From contig CAKUHB010000022.1 in the NCBI GenBank assembly GCA_934655875.1, positions 1-43,565 of the forward strand: a stretch of 43,565 bases of DNA. Direction: 5' to 3'. Position 1 is the first letter of the stretch; each line of letters starts with the position of its first letter. The DNA is from an uncultured Oscillospiraceae bacterium (GTDB lineage: Bacteria > Bacillota > Clostridia > Oscillospirales > Oscillospiraceae). The notes under the pieces are model-generated. The model ran no database searches. It saw nothing but the letters and a program-made list of their open reading frames with translations, and had not been told where the DNA came from. The position numbers were made by a program, and so were the translations under genes. Positions 22,029 to 31,206 of the stretch are shown here, one piece after another.

Positions 22029-23656
22029 AAGCCGTGATCTACGCCCGATATTCGTCGGACAGCCAGCGCGAGGAATCCATCGAAGGGCAGCTCCGCGAAT
22101 GTACTGCCTTTGCAGAGAAAAACGGCATCACGATCCTGCGGCACTACATCGATAGGGCTTATTCTGCGAAAACGGACAATCGCCCGGAGTTCCAGAACAT
22201 GATCAAAGACAGCGGCAAGCGCCTGTTTGACATGGTGATCGTCTGGAAGCTCGACCGCTTTGCGCGAAACCGCTATGACAGCGCACGGTATAAAGCGACG
22301 CTTAAGAAAAACGGTGTGAAGGTCGTCTCAGCGACCGAAGTCATCTCCGAAGGCGCAGAGGGTATCATCCTTGAATCCGTATTGGAGGGTTATGCCGAGT
22401 ATTATTCTGCTGACCTTTCGGAAAAAGTCGTTCGGGGCATGACGGACAATGCGCTCAAGTGCAAATTCAACGGCGGCACGCTGCCAATCGGCTATGTGAT
22501 CGACGCGGAACAGCATTTTCAGATTGACCCGCTGACTGCGCCGTTCGTACTGGAAACCTTCAAACGCTACGATTCGGGCGAGACCATTTCCTCCATTATG
22601 AACTGGCTGAACGCACAGGGGCTTACCAACACACGGGGTCAGAAAATGACGCTCAACAGCGTCGGGCATATGCTCCATAACCGGCGCTACATCGGCGAAT
22701 TTCAGTACCGCGACGTGGTCGTCCCGGATGGGATTCCCGCCATCGTGCCGCAGGATTTGTTTGACCGTGTGCAGGAAAAGCTGGCGAAAAACAAGAAAGC
22801 CCCGGCAAGACATAAAGCCGAGGACGATTACCTATTGACGACAAAGCTGTTTTGCGGGTACTGCGGCGCGTATCTCTGCGGCGAGAGCGGTACCAGCCGC
22901 ACCGGCGTGGTTCACCACTACTACAAGTGCGTTTCCGTCAAGAAAAAGCGCACGGAATGTCACAAAAAGCCCGTTAAAAAGGATTGGATTGAAGATTTAG
23001 TTGTCAATGAAACCATGAAAATGGTGATGGACGATGCCGCAATAGAAGCCATCGTCTCCATGCTGATGGACTTGCAGGAGCGCGACAACGTGAACGTGCC
23101 GCTTTACGAGCAGCAGCTCCGCGAAGTGGAAACTGCTATCAATAATCTTCTTAACGCCATTCAGCAGGGGATCCTGACGCGCTCCACAAAGGAGCGATTG
23201 GAAGAGCTGGAAAACCGCCGTGATGATCTGGAAACAAAGCTCGCCTGCGAGAAGCTGGCGAAGCCCAAGGTCAGCGCGGAGTTCATGACCTTCTGGCTGC
23301 ACCGTTTCCGCAAGCTGGACGTGCGGCAGAAAAGTCACCGAAAAATGCTCATCGACACCTTCATCAACGCGATTTTCCTGTACGACGACAAGCTGGTCAT
23401 AACTTTCAACTACAAAGAAGGCGCGAAAACCATCACATTTTTCGATTTACAGAACGTAATGAAACATAAAAGTGGTTCGGATTTGGATTGCTCCGCTGCA
23501 CCACTCAGAAATGACCTTTGTATGTCAGATGCCCGCGCAAGCGCGTCCATCTCGACAGCAAAGGTCTTTCTTCGTTTCCGAATCACAATCGCTTTGCTGG
23601 ATTGTGATTCGGGCTTTGAAGCACTACCAAACAAAAATCGCACCGATCCGCAATGA
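22025..23656 (+). CDS. Large serine recombinase
   Basis: 543 residues. N-terminal resolvase domain: KAVIYARYSSDSQREESIEG with Arg8 and catalytic Ser10, and WKLDRFARNRYD. A recombinase domain (about 155-255: LPIGYVID..., TLNSVGHMLHNRRYIGEF), a zinc ribbon (about 275-320: LFCGYCGAYLCG, HHYYKC, ECHKK), a coiled coil, and the C-terminal GSDLDC motif seen in many Clostridia element recombinases. It catalyses site-specific integration and excision through a Ser-DNA link. The last 60 residues after SDLDC look unlike family members and may be read-through into foreign sequence. The stop lies 3 bp from the stop of the convergent tyrosine integrase. Confidence 0.92.
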   Translation: MKAVIYARYSSDSQREESIEGQLRECTAFAEKNGITILRHYIDRAYSAKTDNRPEFQNMIKDSGKRLFDMVIVWKLDRFARNRYDSARYKATLKKNGVKVVSATEVISEGAEGIILESVLEGYAEYYSADLSEKVVRGMTDNALKCKFNGGTLPIGYVIDAEQHFQIDPLTAPFVLETFKRYDSGETISSIMNWLNAQGLTNTRGQKMTLNSVGHMLHNRRYIGEFQYRDVVVPDGIPAIVPQDLFDRVQEKLAKNKKAPARHKAEDDYLLTTKLFCGYCGAYLCGESGTSRTGVVHHYYKCVSVKKKRTECHKKPVKKDWIEDLVVNETMKMVMDDAAIEAIVSMLMDLQERDNVNVPLYEQQLREVETAINNLLNAIQQGILTRSTKERLEELENRRDDLETKLACEKLAKPKVSAEFMTFWLHRFRKLDVRQKSHRKMLIDTFINAIFLYDDKLVITFNYKEGAKTITFFDLQNVMKHKSGSDLDCSAAPLRNDLCMSDARASASISTAKVFLRFRITIALLDCDSGFEALPNKNRTDPQ

Positions 23657-23659
23657 CTT

Positions 23660-25174
23660 TTATGCAGTTTCGAGTGCAGATGAGAGATCGAGCAGATTTT
23701 CCATAACTGTGCCTACGCCGACCTTGGACTCAGAATCAAGATGCGCATAAAGGTTTGCTGTCATATTGTATGTACTGTGGCCGAGCCACGCCTGGATATC
23801 TTTCATCCCGACACCCTGCTTCAGCAGCATACTGGCGCAGCTATGACGAAGTTCGTGAAAAGTGATCTTCCGGAATCCGGCTTTCTTCAGGTATTTGCGA
23901 AAATGATCTGTTATGAAGTCCGGCGTATAGGGAATGCCAAGTTGATTGACATATACATACTCACTTTCGTGATAACAGTTTCCGCAGAGTTTCCTGTTGG
24001 CCTCCTGCTGCTTTTTCATCTGAAGCAATATCTTTTTGAATTGCGGCATTAAGGGAAGACTTCTACAGCTGGATTTATTTTTTGCCCGGTCCTTTGCAAT
24101 GATTTTCCGTTCTCCGTCGATGATTGCCTGCGTCACAGTATGCTCGATCGTTATCCGGTTGCTTTTGAAATCAATCGCCTTCCAACGAAGGCCGGCGATC
24201 TCGCTCCGACGAAGTCCATAATACGCAGCCATCATGACTGGGAATTCAATCGTATCCCCGTGCACTGCTGCAATCAGTTTCTCCGCTTCTTCCGCGCTAT
24301 AGAAATTCGCATTATGCTGTATCGGCTTTGGTTTCTTGACCCTATTCATAGGATTTACACGAATAAAATCCATTTTCAGCGCATATTTGAATGCGCTCGT
24401 CAAATTCGCGTGGTAATGGATCACGGTATTATTGCTGACATGCAAAACTGTCTGGCAGTATGTATAGAATTCCTGAATCTGAACAGCTTTTATTTCGCCG
24501 AGCGTAACACCGCTTTGTTTGAAAAACGGCGCAATTCTTTTTTCGATATTGCTCTTGTATCCGGCGTAAGTGTTTTCCTCCAGATTTGGTCTTACAATTT
24601 CCAGCCAATAGCCCATATACTCCACAAACGGCATTTGGAATTTATCGTTCACAACCGGCGAGAGATATTTCGTTCGTGTTTCCTCCAGCATGGCTTCCGC
24701 CCGGCGTTTGTTGCCCTTTACCGCCAATCCGGTTCCGATCCACTTCGTCTTTCGTTCGCCTTGCTCGTTTCTGAGTTCGAGAACCATAGCCGTTGCAACG
24801 TCTGTCCACGCATACGACTCAAAGTAGTATAGCTGGAGTATTCTGACCTGACGCTCATCCAGTAGTCCAATATAATACAGGAGCCGGTCGTGTTCCCGCC
24901 ATAGATCCATATATGCGGACGCAAGTTCGCCCAGCGCCTCGGCATTCATCCGTTCAGCCGTTTTCTTATAGGAAAGCGCAACGTCTGGAACGGCTTTTGA
25001 GCTAGCTGCCTTTTCGCTGTTCGTCAAAGACGGCAGGGACATTGCTTCAATCATCTCTGAGTCAGATACCTGCGGTATATGCTGAAGCTCATACCGCATG
25101 AGTTCAATTTGCCGCAGCCGATGTGAAGAATTCTCAAGGAGTTCCAGAACGTAGCTTTTGTATGTGGGCTCCAT
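23660..25174 (-). CDS. Tyrosine integrase fused to a sigma-like (DUF1492-like) N-terminal domain
   Basis: 504 residues. Residues 131-170 (VLELRNEQGERKTKWIGTGL, KGNKRRAEAMLEE) are the arm-binding domain of Tn916/ICE-type integrases, 180-285 the SAM-like core-binding domain, and 290-480 the catalytic domain with Arg322 (YYGLRRSE), His440-x-x-Arg443, His466 (LGHS) and Tyr476. All catalytic residues are present. Residues 1-130 do not belong to integrases: they look like a small sigma-70-region-4-like phage regulator, ending ERQVRILQLYYFESYAWTDV where such proteins have their HTH. The join at about residue 130 (near 24784) is in frame, so two genes were fused, probably by deletion. GGGAGG precedes the ATG. 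Confidence 0.9.
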   Translation of the reverse strand: MEPTYKSYVLELLENSSHRLRQIELMRYELQHIPQVSDSEMIEAMSLPSLTNSEKAASSKAVPDVALSYKKTAERMNAEALGELASAYMDLWREHDRLLYYIGLLDERQVRILQLYYFESYAWTDVATAMVLELRNEQGERKTKWIGTGLAVKGNKRRAEAMLEETRTKYLSPVVNDKFQMPFVEYMGYWLEIVRPNLEENTYAGYKSNIEKRIAPFFKQSGVTLGEIKAVQIQEFYTYCQTVLHVSNNTVIHYHANLTSAFKYALKMDFIRVNPMNRVKKPKPIQHNANFYSAEEAEKLIAAVHGDTIEFPVMMAAYYGLRRSEIAGLRWKAIDFKSNRITIEHTVTQAIIDGERKIIAKDRAKNKSSCRSLPLMPQFKKILLQMKKQQEANRKLCGNCYHESEYVYVNQLGIPYTPDFITDHFRKYLKKAGFRKITFHELRHSCASMLLKQGVGMKDIQAWLGHSTYNMTANLYAHLDSESKVGVGTVMENLLDLSSALETA

Positions 25175-25215
25175 AGCGTTCCTCCCATCTGTGCAAAATC
25201 AAAATAGAAAGCAAA

Positions 25216-25256
25216 AAACAGATGTTTCCGCGCACTAACACGCAAAACATCTGTTT
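25216..25256 (-). terminator. Intrinsic terminator after the amino-sugar operon
   Basis: On the minus strand AAACAGATGTTT pairs perfectly (12 bp) with AAACATCTGTTT and is followed by TTTTTTGCTTTC. It lies downstream of the EamA gene (stop at 25377) and before the integrase gene, so it separates the two minus-strand units. Between it and 25377 there is a 14-bp palindromic site (TGATAA-GA-TTATCA, 25270-25283) of unknown use. Confidence 0.75.
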
Positions 25257-25376
25257 CCGTAATTTTCTATGATAAGATTATCACAGAGCGGCGCGACATT
25301 ACAAGAGCCAAAGCAGAGCAAATTCGTGAAAAATGTGCGACAAAACTGCGACATATATGGATGTGATGATGACACA

Positions 25377-26285
25377 TCATGAATTTCTTGCTTTCTCGTT
25401 TTTTCTCGATTTATGGCTGTGCAGATTCAGGATCACAATCGCAGACAAAACCAGCATAATTCCGGCAATAGAGACAACGCTTAATGGTTCATGGAAAACA
25501 ATAAACCCGATCGTCGCTTCCGCTACCAGCTCGATCGATACAAGAATGCTCGCTTTCCCTGCATCCATTTTTGACAGGCCAATCGAGTAGAGCGTATATG
25601 GGCAGAACGCCGCAATCAGTCCTGTCCCGAGCATCCACCACAGGATGTTGCTGTCCTGCCGCACTGCGCTGCTGAACACAGTCCAGTCGACCATCACCGC
25701 GCTTCCAAGCGTGCAGAACAGAAAGCTGTAGAGCGTCAGCGTCAGCGCAGAGTACCCCTTCTGCATGGCAAGCTTTCCAAAGATAGAGTAGAGCGAGTAG
25801 AAAAAGCCCGCGCCCAGGCAGTACAAAAAGCCCTGGAAAGACAGCGGCTGCCCACCTCCGACGCCCGCAACCAGAACATACCCGGCAAACGCAAGCACAA
25901 GTGCCGCCAGCTTCTTCTTCGTGATCGGATCGTGAAAGATCAGCGCACTCAGCAGCACGACAAAGATTGGCGCCGTGTACAGCAGCACCGTCGCCACCGC
26001 GAGACTCGTCAATTCCAGTCCCCTGAAATAGCATGCCGAAAAAAACAGCACGCTCACGATCCCGGAGCCGAGAAAGCACCACAGATCCCGCAGATGCACA
26101 ACAAGCAGCGCCCGCGCAAACAGCGCGACCGGGATGACCGTTGCCAGAAACGAAATGCTCACACGCACGAAGGTGATCTCAAACGGCCCAAATCCGGCCG
26201 CCGTCAGATGGCGCGAGAAAAAGCCCAGCGTCCCCCATAGAATCCCGGCCAGCAGCACAATGGCCGGTGCGTATCCTTTTTTCAT
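25377..26285 (-). CDS. EamA/DMT-family transporter
   Basis: 302 residues with ten hydrophobic segments arranged as two EamA repeats (first from LLAGILWGTLGFFSRH; second from FLYCLGAGFFYSLYSIFG), the normal length for the drug/metabolite transporter family. These carriers move amino acids, sugars or other metabolites, mostly outward. The start overlaps the ceramidase-like gene by ATGA, so it is the last gene of the operon. It may export a by-product of amino-sugar breakdown or take up a released part; this is inference. Confidence 0.88.
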   Translation of the reverse strand: MKKGYAPAIVLLAGILWGTLGFFSRHLTAAGFGPFEITFVRVSISFLATVIPVALFARALLVVHLRDLWCFLGSGIVSVLFFSACYFRGLELTSLAVATVLLYTAPIFVVLLSALIFHDPITKKKLAALVLAFAGYVLVAGVGGGQPLSFQGFLYCLGAGFFYSLYSIFGKLAMQKGYSALTLTLYSFLFCTLGSAVMVDWTVFSSAVRQDSNILWWMLGTGLIAAFCPYTLYSIGLSKMDAGKASILVSIELVAEATIGFIVFHEPLSVVSIAGIMLVLSAIVILNLHSHKSRKNEKARNS

Positions 26286-27622
26286 CTTGCTTCCACTGCG
26301 GCTCCTTCTTGATCCAGCTTTTGAAGTTCTGTCTTCAACACCTCCGTCAACTCCTCGGCCGTCCCTTCTCCATAAAGTGACTCCGACGGCTCATAGTACA
26401 TTGCTTCGTAGGCATAATGAGAACAAATATAGCTCTGTGAAGACCCGCCAGTGAGACAAGAAAGCATGGTCATTGCAAACGGCGACGCTTTTTTCACCGC
26501 AAGCCCGACCTCGGCGAAGACCTCCGCCGCGACCGACGCAATGGCCAGCCTGCCCAACTGCACGATATGCAGCTCAATTGGCGTATTCGTCGCAAGCACG
26601 GCTTCCGTGCCGTACTTTTCTGCATCGCGCGCGTAAGACAGCATGATTTCTGTGCCGATCTTCGTACATTCCGCGGAACGGCAGTCCGCTTCCGGCGCAT
26701 GGCGGCGCACAAGCGTCTCATAGTCCGCACGGGCCTTCTCCGCGGTTTCCTTCGCTTCTGCATACGGCGGGATCCTGCACATATGAGAAGGGGCATACCA
26801 GATCCGCTTCGCCGCAAGCGGCGTCCGCACCGGCTGGAATTTCAGGCTCTTCAGCACCCGGACAGCTTCACCGCCAATGGTGCTTCCAAAGCGCTCTGCT
26901 TCGCGATAGCTCTGCTCGTGCCTATAGTAGCGGCTCGACTGATTGCCGGAGCAGCCCTGCATAAACCCGAACACCGCGTTGGGATAGACCTGTTCTACCG
27001 TCTTGCGCAGATATCCCACATAGTCTGTGGACGCAAGCGTCGTGTCCGTCGGCAAAACCGTCGGATGCAGCGCGTACCCGGTCAGAATGCCGCGGACGGT
27101 GTCTGTCTCATCCGAGATTGCGAGGATCTGCACCTCCGGATCCTGCGCATATTTTTCCGGGTCATGCCGGTTCCCACCGATGCCTTGATCCTTGCCGCAA
27201 AAACCGCTTCCATATCCAAGCTTTGCTTCAAATGCGTGCTCTACTGCCTCCACAGCTGCTTCCACTGCGCAGCGCTGGACGTTCTCCATGTACTCCGGGC
27301 AAAGCTCCGGCCCAAAGGCTTCGTTGTAGATATCGCAGTCCGGCGCAGGGCCATAATGCGTGTGCGTCGCGGCAAGCAGGATATTCTCCTGCGCCACGCC
27401 TGTTTTCTCGCTGATCTCCGCAGTGATCTTATCCACACGTGCCCGCGCGAAAAACAGCAGATCTGCGGTCAGATACAGGATCTTCGTCTGCGCATCTGCA
27501 AAGTAAAATGCAGCGATATAAAACGGATCGTGTGTGCCGGTCGAAATAGGGGATTCCGGATACCCGCACAGCTGGATCGGTGTTTTCGGCGTGATATCCC
27601 GGATGGCTGCGCCTGCTTTCAT
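26282..27622 (-). CDS. Neutral/alkaline ceramidase-like hydrolase
   Basis: 446 residues, no signal peptide. It has the features of the N-terminal domain of the non-lysosomal ceramidase family: the start AGAAIRDITPKTPIQLCGYP, the zinc-binding AATHTHYGP (H-x-H, about 86), YALHPTVL with a further His, and GFMQGCSGNQSSR where the family has its G-x-x-x-G-D/N-x-S segment. Ceramidase relatives hydrolyse N-acyl amide bonds with one zinc. In a sugar operon of a bacterium the substrate is more likely an N-acylated sugar or related amide than ceramide. Translation is coupled to the kinase gene upstream (ATGA) and to the transporter gene downstream. Confidence 0.75.
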   Translation of the reverse strand: MKAGAAIRDITPKTPIQLCGYPESPISTGTHDPFYIAAFYFADAQTKILYLTADLLFFARARVDKITAEISEKTGVAQENILLAATHTHYGPAPDCDIYNEAFGPELCPEYMENVQRCAVEAAVEAVEHAFEAKLGYGSGFCGKDQGIGGNRHDPEKYAQDPEVQILAISDETDTVRGILTGYALHPTVLPTDTTLASTDYVGYLRKTVEQVYPNAVFGFMQGCSGNQSSRYYRHEQSYREAERFGSTIGGEAVRVLKSLKFQPVRTPLAAKRIWYAPSHMCRIPPYAEAKETAEKARADYETLVRRHAPEADCRSAECTKIGTEIMLSYARDAEKYGTEAVLATNTPIELHIVQLGRLAIASVAAEVFAEVGLAVKKASPFAMTMLSCLTGGSSQSYICSHYAYEAMYYEPSESLYGEGTAEELTEVLKTELQKLDQEGAAVEAR

Positions 27623-29073
27623 TGTGCTTCCTCCTTCAGCTTCAAATATCGTTTGTATTGCATCTCACAGGCCGACCGGTGCGTCTCGTCAGGCAGATAG
27701 ACCGACCTGGTCTCTCCGCACATGGCTTTCTGCCCGTCCCAGAGCGTCGGGAAGATCCCCGCGCCGACGCCTGCACAGATCGCCGCACCAAGATTGCCTG
27801 TTTCCTGCGTTGCGGGCAGAGTGACCTCCATGCCCGTAATATCCGCAATAATCTGGCACCACACCGGACTGGCCGAGCCGCCGCCGTAGAGCGTCAGCCG
27901 CTTTGCTGCCCGCACATCCGGATTGAGCGCCTTCTGGCGCTCTGCACACGCGCGAATCGCGCAGGCAACGCCCTCCAGCACCGCACGGATGAGATCCGCG
28001 CGAGAGGTCTCCAGCCCCAGCCCGTCAAAGCAGCCCTGGTTGCGGTCTGTTGTGCCGCGGTACAGAAGCGGATAGAAACACACGCCGTTCGCGCCGGACG
28101 CGGTCTCTGCAGCCAGCGCGTCCATTTCCCGATAGGAAAGGTCTGCGCAAAACGTCCGCCGCGCCCACTTGAGCGCCGCGCCAGCCGTATCAACGGAATT
28201 TTCCAGCGCCCACATGCCGCTGCCAAAGCCGTGGCACTGCACCTGCATCTGCGCGTCGCGCTGCGGGGATTTGCACAGCGTTTCGACGGCGCTGGCCGTC
28301 CCGAGCGAGACTGTGATATTCCCAGTCCGGATCCCGGCGCCGAGCGCCGCGATCTTCTGATCCTGCATCCCGACTGCCACCACGGTATCGCAGCAAAGCC
28401 CCATCTGCGCCGCCGCTTCCGGCAGAAGCGTCCCGGCCACAGTCCCAGCTTCGCAGAGCTCCGGCAGCTTTTCCTCGTCTATGCCATACTCGCGCAGCAG
28501 ATCCCGCGCCCATGTCCCCGCCGGAACGTCATAGCACATGCTCCCGCTGGCCATGGACGGATCCGTCACCGCTCTGCCCGTCATCCGGCAGATGAGATAG
28601 TCATGCGGCATCAGAAATTTCCATGTTTTCTGATAAAGCTCCGGCGCTTCTTCCTTTAACCGCAAAAGCTCCGGGAAGACAAGCGATTCCGCCGGATGCC
28701 CCAGCCGGTAAAACAGCGCCTTTTCGCCATAGCGCGCATACAGGGCCCGCGCCTGCGGCAGTGCGCGTGTGTCATACCATGAGATTGCATTGGCCAGCGG
28801 CTTTCCGTCGCAGCCAACAGGAACAAATGCACACCCCTGTGAGCTGACGGAGATACCGGCGGCTTCCTTCGGGTCAATCCCCGCCTTTTTAACAGCTGCA
28901 GCAACGGCTTCCGCCGCATACTGCCACCACAGCTCCGCGTCCTGCTCAGCGCCGCCATCCGGCAGGAAGGTGACTTCATATTCAATATAGTGTTCACCGA
29001 GGATCTGCCCCGTCGTGTCGAACACCATGCTCTTGCAGCCTGTCGTGCCAAGATCCAGCCCGATCAGATACAT
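27619..29073 (-). CDS. FGGY-family carbohydrate kinase
   Basis: 484 residues, full length. LIGLDLGTTGCKSMVFD (residues 3-19) is the N-terminal phosphate loop; GMQDQKIAALGAG and NITVSLGTASAVETL form the central ATP site; LYGGGSASPVWCQIIADITG is the adenosine-binding signature. It phosphorylates a sugar or polyol; the closest type by pattern is xylulose/gluconate kinase, but the substrate cannot be read. In this operon it may take the place of the ROK-type NanK. The ATG at 29073, with GGGAGGAAAG upstream, overlaps the end of the deacetylase gene by 10 bp; longer upstream forms would run inside that gene. Confidence 0.9.
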   Translation of the reverse strand: MYLIGLDLGTTGCKSMVFDTTGQILGEHYIEYEVTFLPDGGAEQDAELWWQYAAEAVAAAVKKAGIDPKEAAGISVSSQGCAFVPVGCDGKPLANAISWYDTRALPQARALYARYGEKALFYRLGHPAESLVFPELLRLKEEAPELYQKTWKFLMPHDYLICRMTGRAVTDPSMASGSMCYDVPAGTWARDLLREYGIDEEKLPELCEAGTVAGTLLPEAAAQMGLCCDTVVAVGMQDQKIAALGAGIRTGNITVSLGTASAVETLCKSPQRDAQMQVQCHGFGSGMWALENSVDTAGAALKWARRTFCADLSYREMDALAAETASGANGVCFYPLLYRGTTDRNQGCFDGLGLETSRADLIRAVLEGVACAIRACAERQKALNPDVRAAKRLTLYGGGSASPVWCQIIADITGMEVTLPATQETGNLGAAICAGVGAGIFPTLWDGQKAMCGETRSVYLPDETHRSACEMQYKRYLKLKEEAQ

Positions 29074-30194
29074 AACTTTCCTCCCTGCACCACATGCTCT
29101 GCCCGCAGGAATACCTCCCGCACCTGATACGCCGGATCCAGCAGCACGATGTTGGCCTGCTTCCCTGCGGCAAGCGAACCGACGTCCTTGTCCATGCCCA
29201 GCGCCCGCGCCGCGTTCAGCGCGCACACGCGGAAGACCTCCGGCTCTGTCAGTCCGATTTTATTCCGGAAGTTCCGTGCCGCCTGATTCATGCACAGCTT
29301 GCTGCCGAACAGATCTCCGTCCACGATATTTACATCCGTATCGTCCTTTGCGCCCGTGCAGGCGTCCGTCACCGCGATCACGCGGTCAAGTCCGACCGCC
29401 TGAATGATGAACCGGATCATATCATGCCGGACATGCACTCCGTTTTCGTCGTTGATGATCTCACAGAACAGATCCTTCTGCAGCATACACGCAACGTCAA
29501 AGCTGACCTCCAGCGTCCCTTCCCAGCGGCTGGGGGAAATAGCCGTCCCCGTCGCGTCGCACAGATGGACAGCAATGCGCGCACCGCGCCGCACAGCGTC
29601 CGCCACGCAGGCGGCATCCGCTTCGGAATGGCCGATCGCCAGCGGAATCCCCGCCGCCGTAACGGCGTCCATAAACGCCTTTGCGCCGCCCAGCTCCGGT
29701 GCGACCATCCATAGCTTCAGGATATCCCGGTATTCGCGCAGGTAACGGGTGTATTCTGCTGGATCGGCCGGGCGGATCTTGTCGAGCGCACAGCCGTACT
29801 TCGGGTTCAGAAACGGCCCCTCAAAAAACAGTCCGGCAATATTGCCGGGCGCATTCTGCTGCATGGCCGCGCGCACCTTTTCCATGGCGTCCAGCGCACC
29901 CTGTACGCCGATATCGTGATAGATCGTGCATAAAAGTGTTGTCGTGCCGCCAAGCAGATGATGCTTCGCCATCCCCACGGGATCCTCATAGGCCCAGCAG
30001 TCTCCACCTGCATGGCAATGCTCGTCAACAAAGCCCGGCCCTGCAAGCAGTCCCTGCGCGTCAAAGCATTCGCACTGCTCCGGCAGCGGCAGCTCCTGCC
30101 CGATGGCGAGGATCCGGCCCTTTTCCATCAGGATCTGGCCATTTTCCAGCACACGATCCGGCAGGACAACGTTTGCGTTTACGATCGCTCTCAT
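29064..30194 (-). CDS. nagA: N-acetylglucosamine-6-phosphate deacetylase-like (NagA family)
   Basis: 376 residues of the amidohydrolase superfamily. GPGFVDEHCHAGG carries the H-x-H motif, FFEGPFLNPKYGC the metal Glu, IGHSEAD and AVHLCDATGT the two metal His, and AVTDACTG the catalytic Asp; the end DVGSLAAGKQANIVLLD is typical of NagA. It removes acetate from GlcNAc-6-P or a related N-acyl sugar phosphate to give an amino-sugar phosphate. Several motif positions depart from the usual (VDEHCHAGG for IDLHVHG; no KGAH after the EGPF), so a different sugar is possible. ATG 30194 has GGGAGG upstream. Confidence 0.85.
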   Translation of the reverse strand: MRAIVNANVVLPDRVLENGQILMEKGRILAIGQELPLPEQCECFDAQGLLAGPGFVDEHCHAGGDCWAYEDPVGMAKHHLLGGTTTLLCTIYHDIGVQGALDAMEKVRAAMQQNAPGNIAGLFFEGPFLNPKYGCALDKIRPADPAEYTRYLREYRDILKLWMVAPELGGAKAFMDAVTAAGIPLAIGHSEADAACVADAVRRGARIAVHLCDATGTAISPSRWEGTLEVSFDVACMLQKDLFCEIINDENGVHVRHDMIRFIIQAVGLDRVIAVTDACTGAKDDTDVNIVDGDLFGSKLCMNQAARNFRNKIGLTEPEVFRVCALNAARALGMDKDVGSLAAGKQANIVLLDPAYQVREVFLRAEHVVQGGKLCI

Positions 30195-30213
30195 GGATTC
30201 CCTCCCTATCCTG

Positions 30214-30245
30214 CCGGACGCCCACACGGATGTGTGGGCGTCCGG
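30214..30245 (-). other. Intercistronic RNA hairpin
   Basis: Perfect 14-bp stem (30214-30227 with 30232-30245), 4-nt loop, in the gap between the NagB-like and NagA-like genes. There is no T-run after it on the minus strand, so it probably stabilises or processes the upstream message rather than ending it. Confidence 0.7.
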
Positions 30246-30255
30246 TAACTGCCAT

Positions 30256-31206
30256 TTAATAACCGACCGTTTCCATGCACTCGATGGGCTGTGCGATCTC
30301 CTCGCTGAGAAGGATCGTCGCGCCGATCTTCTGGAACATGGAGCCCGGCACCAGCGGCGTGATCGGGCCGTGCGTGATCAGGCGGGAGACCATCCGCTGC
30401 CACGACGAGAAGCTTCCACCGGTCGTGAGCGCGTGGCTCTCCAGACGGTGGCGGGAATGCGCCACGTCGAACGGCCCGATTGTTGCGGCCTTCGGCGGGA
30501 CCCAGCTGACATCGCCGGACTGACCGAATACGCCATGCAGCGAGTTCTGCGCGATCGTCAGCGGATGCAGCGTGACGATACCGGCCTTCTGCTCCAGATA
30601 TTCGTCCATATCCTTGACGTTGATGAATTCCGGACTCGGATCGATGAACGCACAGTGGCCGGTCCAACCGGGGCCGGAATAGCAGGCGTCAGCGCCTTTG
30701 CCCTCGCTGCGCTCCATGATGAGATCGGAATAGATCGGCGTAAACTCCTTGCAGTGATAGTAGATATTCTCCTTCTTGGGACGCAGCTCCTCGTCGATGC
30801 GCATGATGAAATACTTGAAGAAGGAGTAGCCGAAGCCCGCCGTATAATCCAGCGGAGCGATATTGCCCTGATCGTCCGCCCACTCGTCCATCGGGAAGCA
30901 GATCAGGTTCCGGCAGTTGACGCGGAACTGGTTGATGAGATTTGCCAGCGGGATATAGGTATCCGGGCACGGGTTGCCGGAGATCATGATGAACGGCCGG
31001 TCATAATCGTCGGATTCCTTGATATGCGTGAACATATCCGCGATCTCATAGGCATCGACACCCTTGGTAATGATGATCTTCGCCTTGGAATTGGGATTCG
31101 GCGCAAGAAGATCCTCCGGCTTCATCGCGCGCAGGCGCGCCATCATTTCCGGGTCAAAATCCTTATACGGCACCCAATCCGCGGGCTTGAATGTAAACTT
31201 GCTCAT
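30256..31206 (-). CDS. Glucosamine-6-phosphate deaminase/isomerase-like protein (divergent NagB)
   Basis: 316 residues, longer than ordinary NagB (about 240-260). Family features: ICFPMDEWADD (the catalytic Asp-Glu of FxMDEY) and GWTGHCAFIDP (the G-x-x-G-H-x-A-F active-site loop with catalytic His), and TIGPFDVAHSRHRL later in place of the usual lid segment. It likely converts an amino-sugar phosphate to a keto sugar phosphate plus ammonia. The N-terminal 50 residues (PADWVPYKDFDP, LRAMKPEDLL) and the C-terminal extension are not in standard NagB. ATGA overlap couples it to the YhcH gene. Confidence 0.8.
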   Translation of the reverse strand: MSKFTFKPADWVPYKDFDPEMMARLRAMKPEDLLAPNPNSKAKIIITKGVDAYEIADMFTHIKESDDYDRPFIMISGNPCPDTYIPLANLINQFRVNCRNLICFPMDEWADDQGNIAPLDYTAGFGYSFFKYFIMRIDEELRPKKENIYYHCKEFTPIYSDLIMERSEGKGADACYSGPGWTGHCAFIDPSPEFINVKDMDEYLEQKAGIVTLHPLTIAQNSLHGVFGQSGDVSWVPPKAATIGPFDVAHSRHRLESHALTTGGSFSSWQRMVSRLITHGPITPLVPGSMFQKIGATILLSEEIAQPIECMETVGY

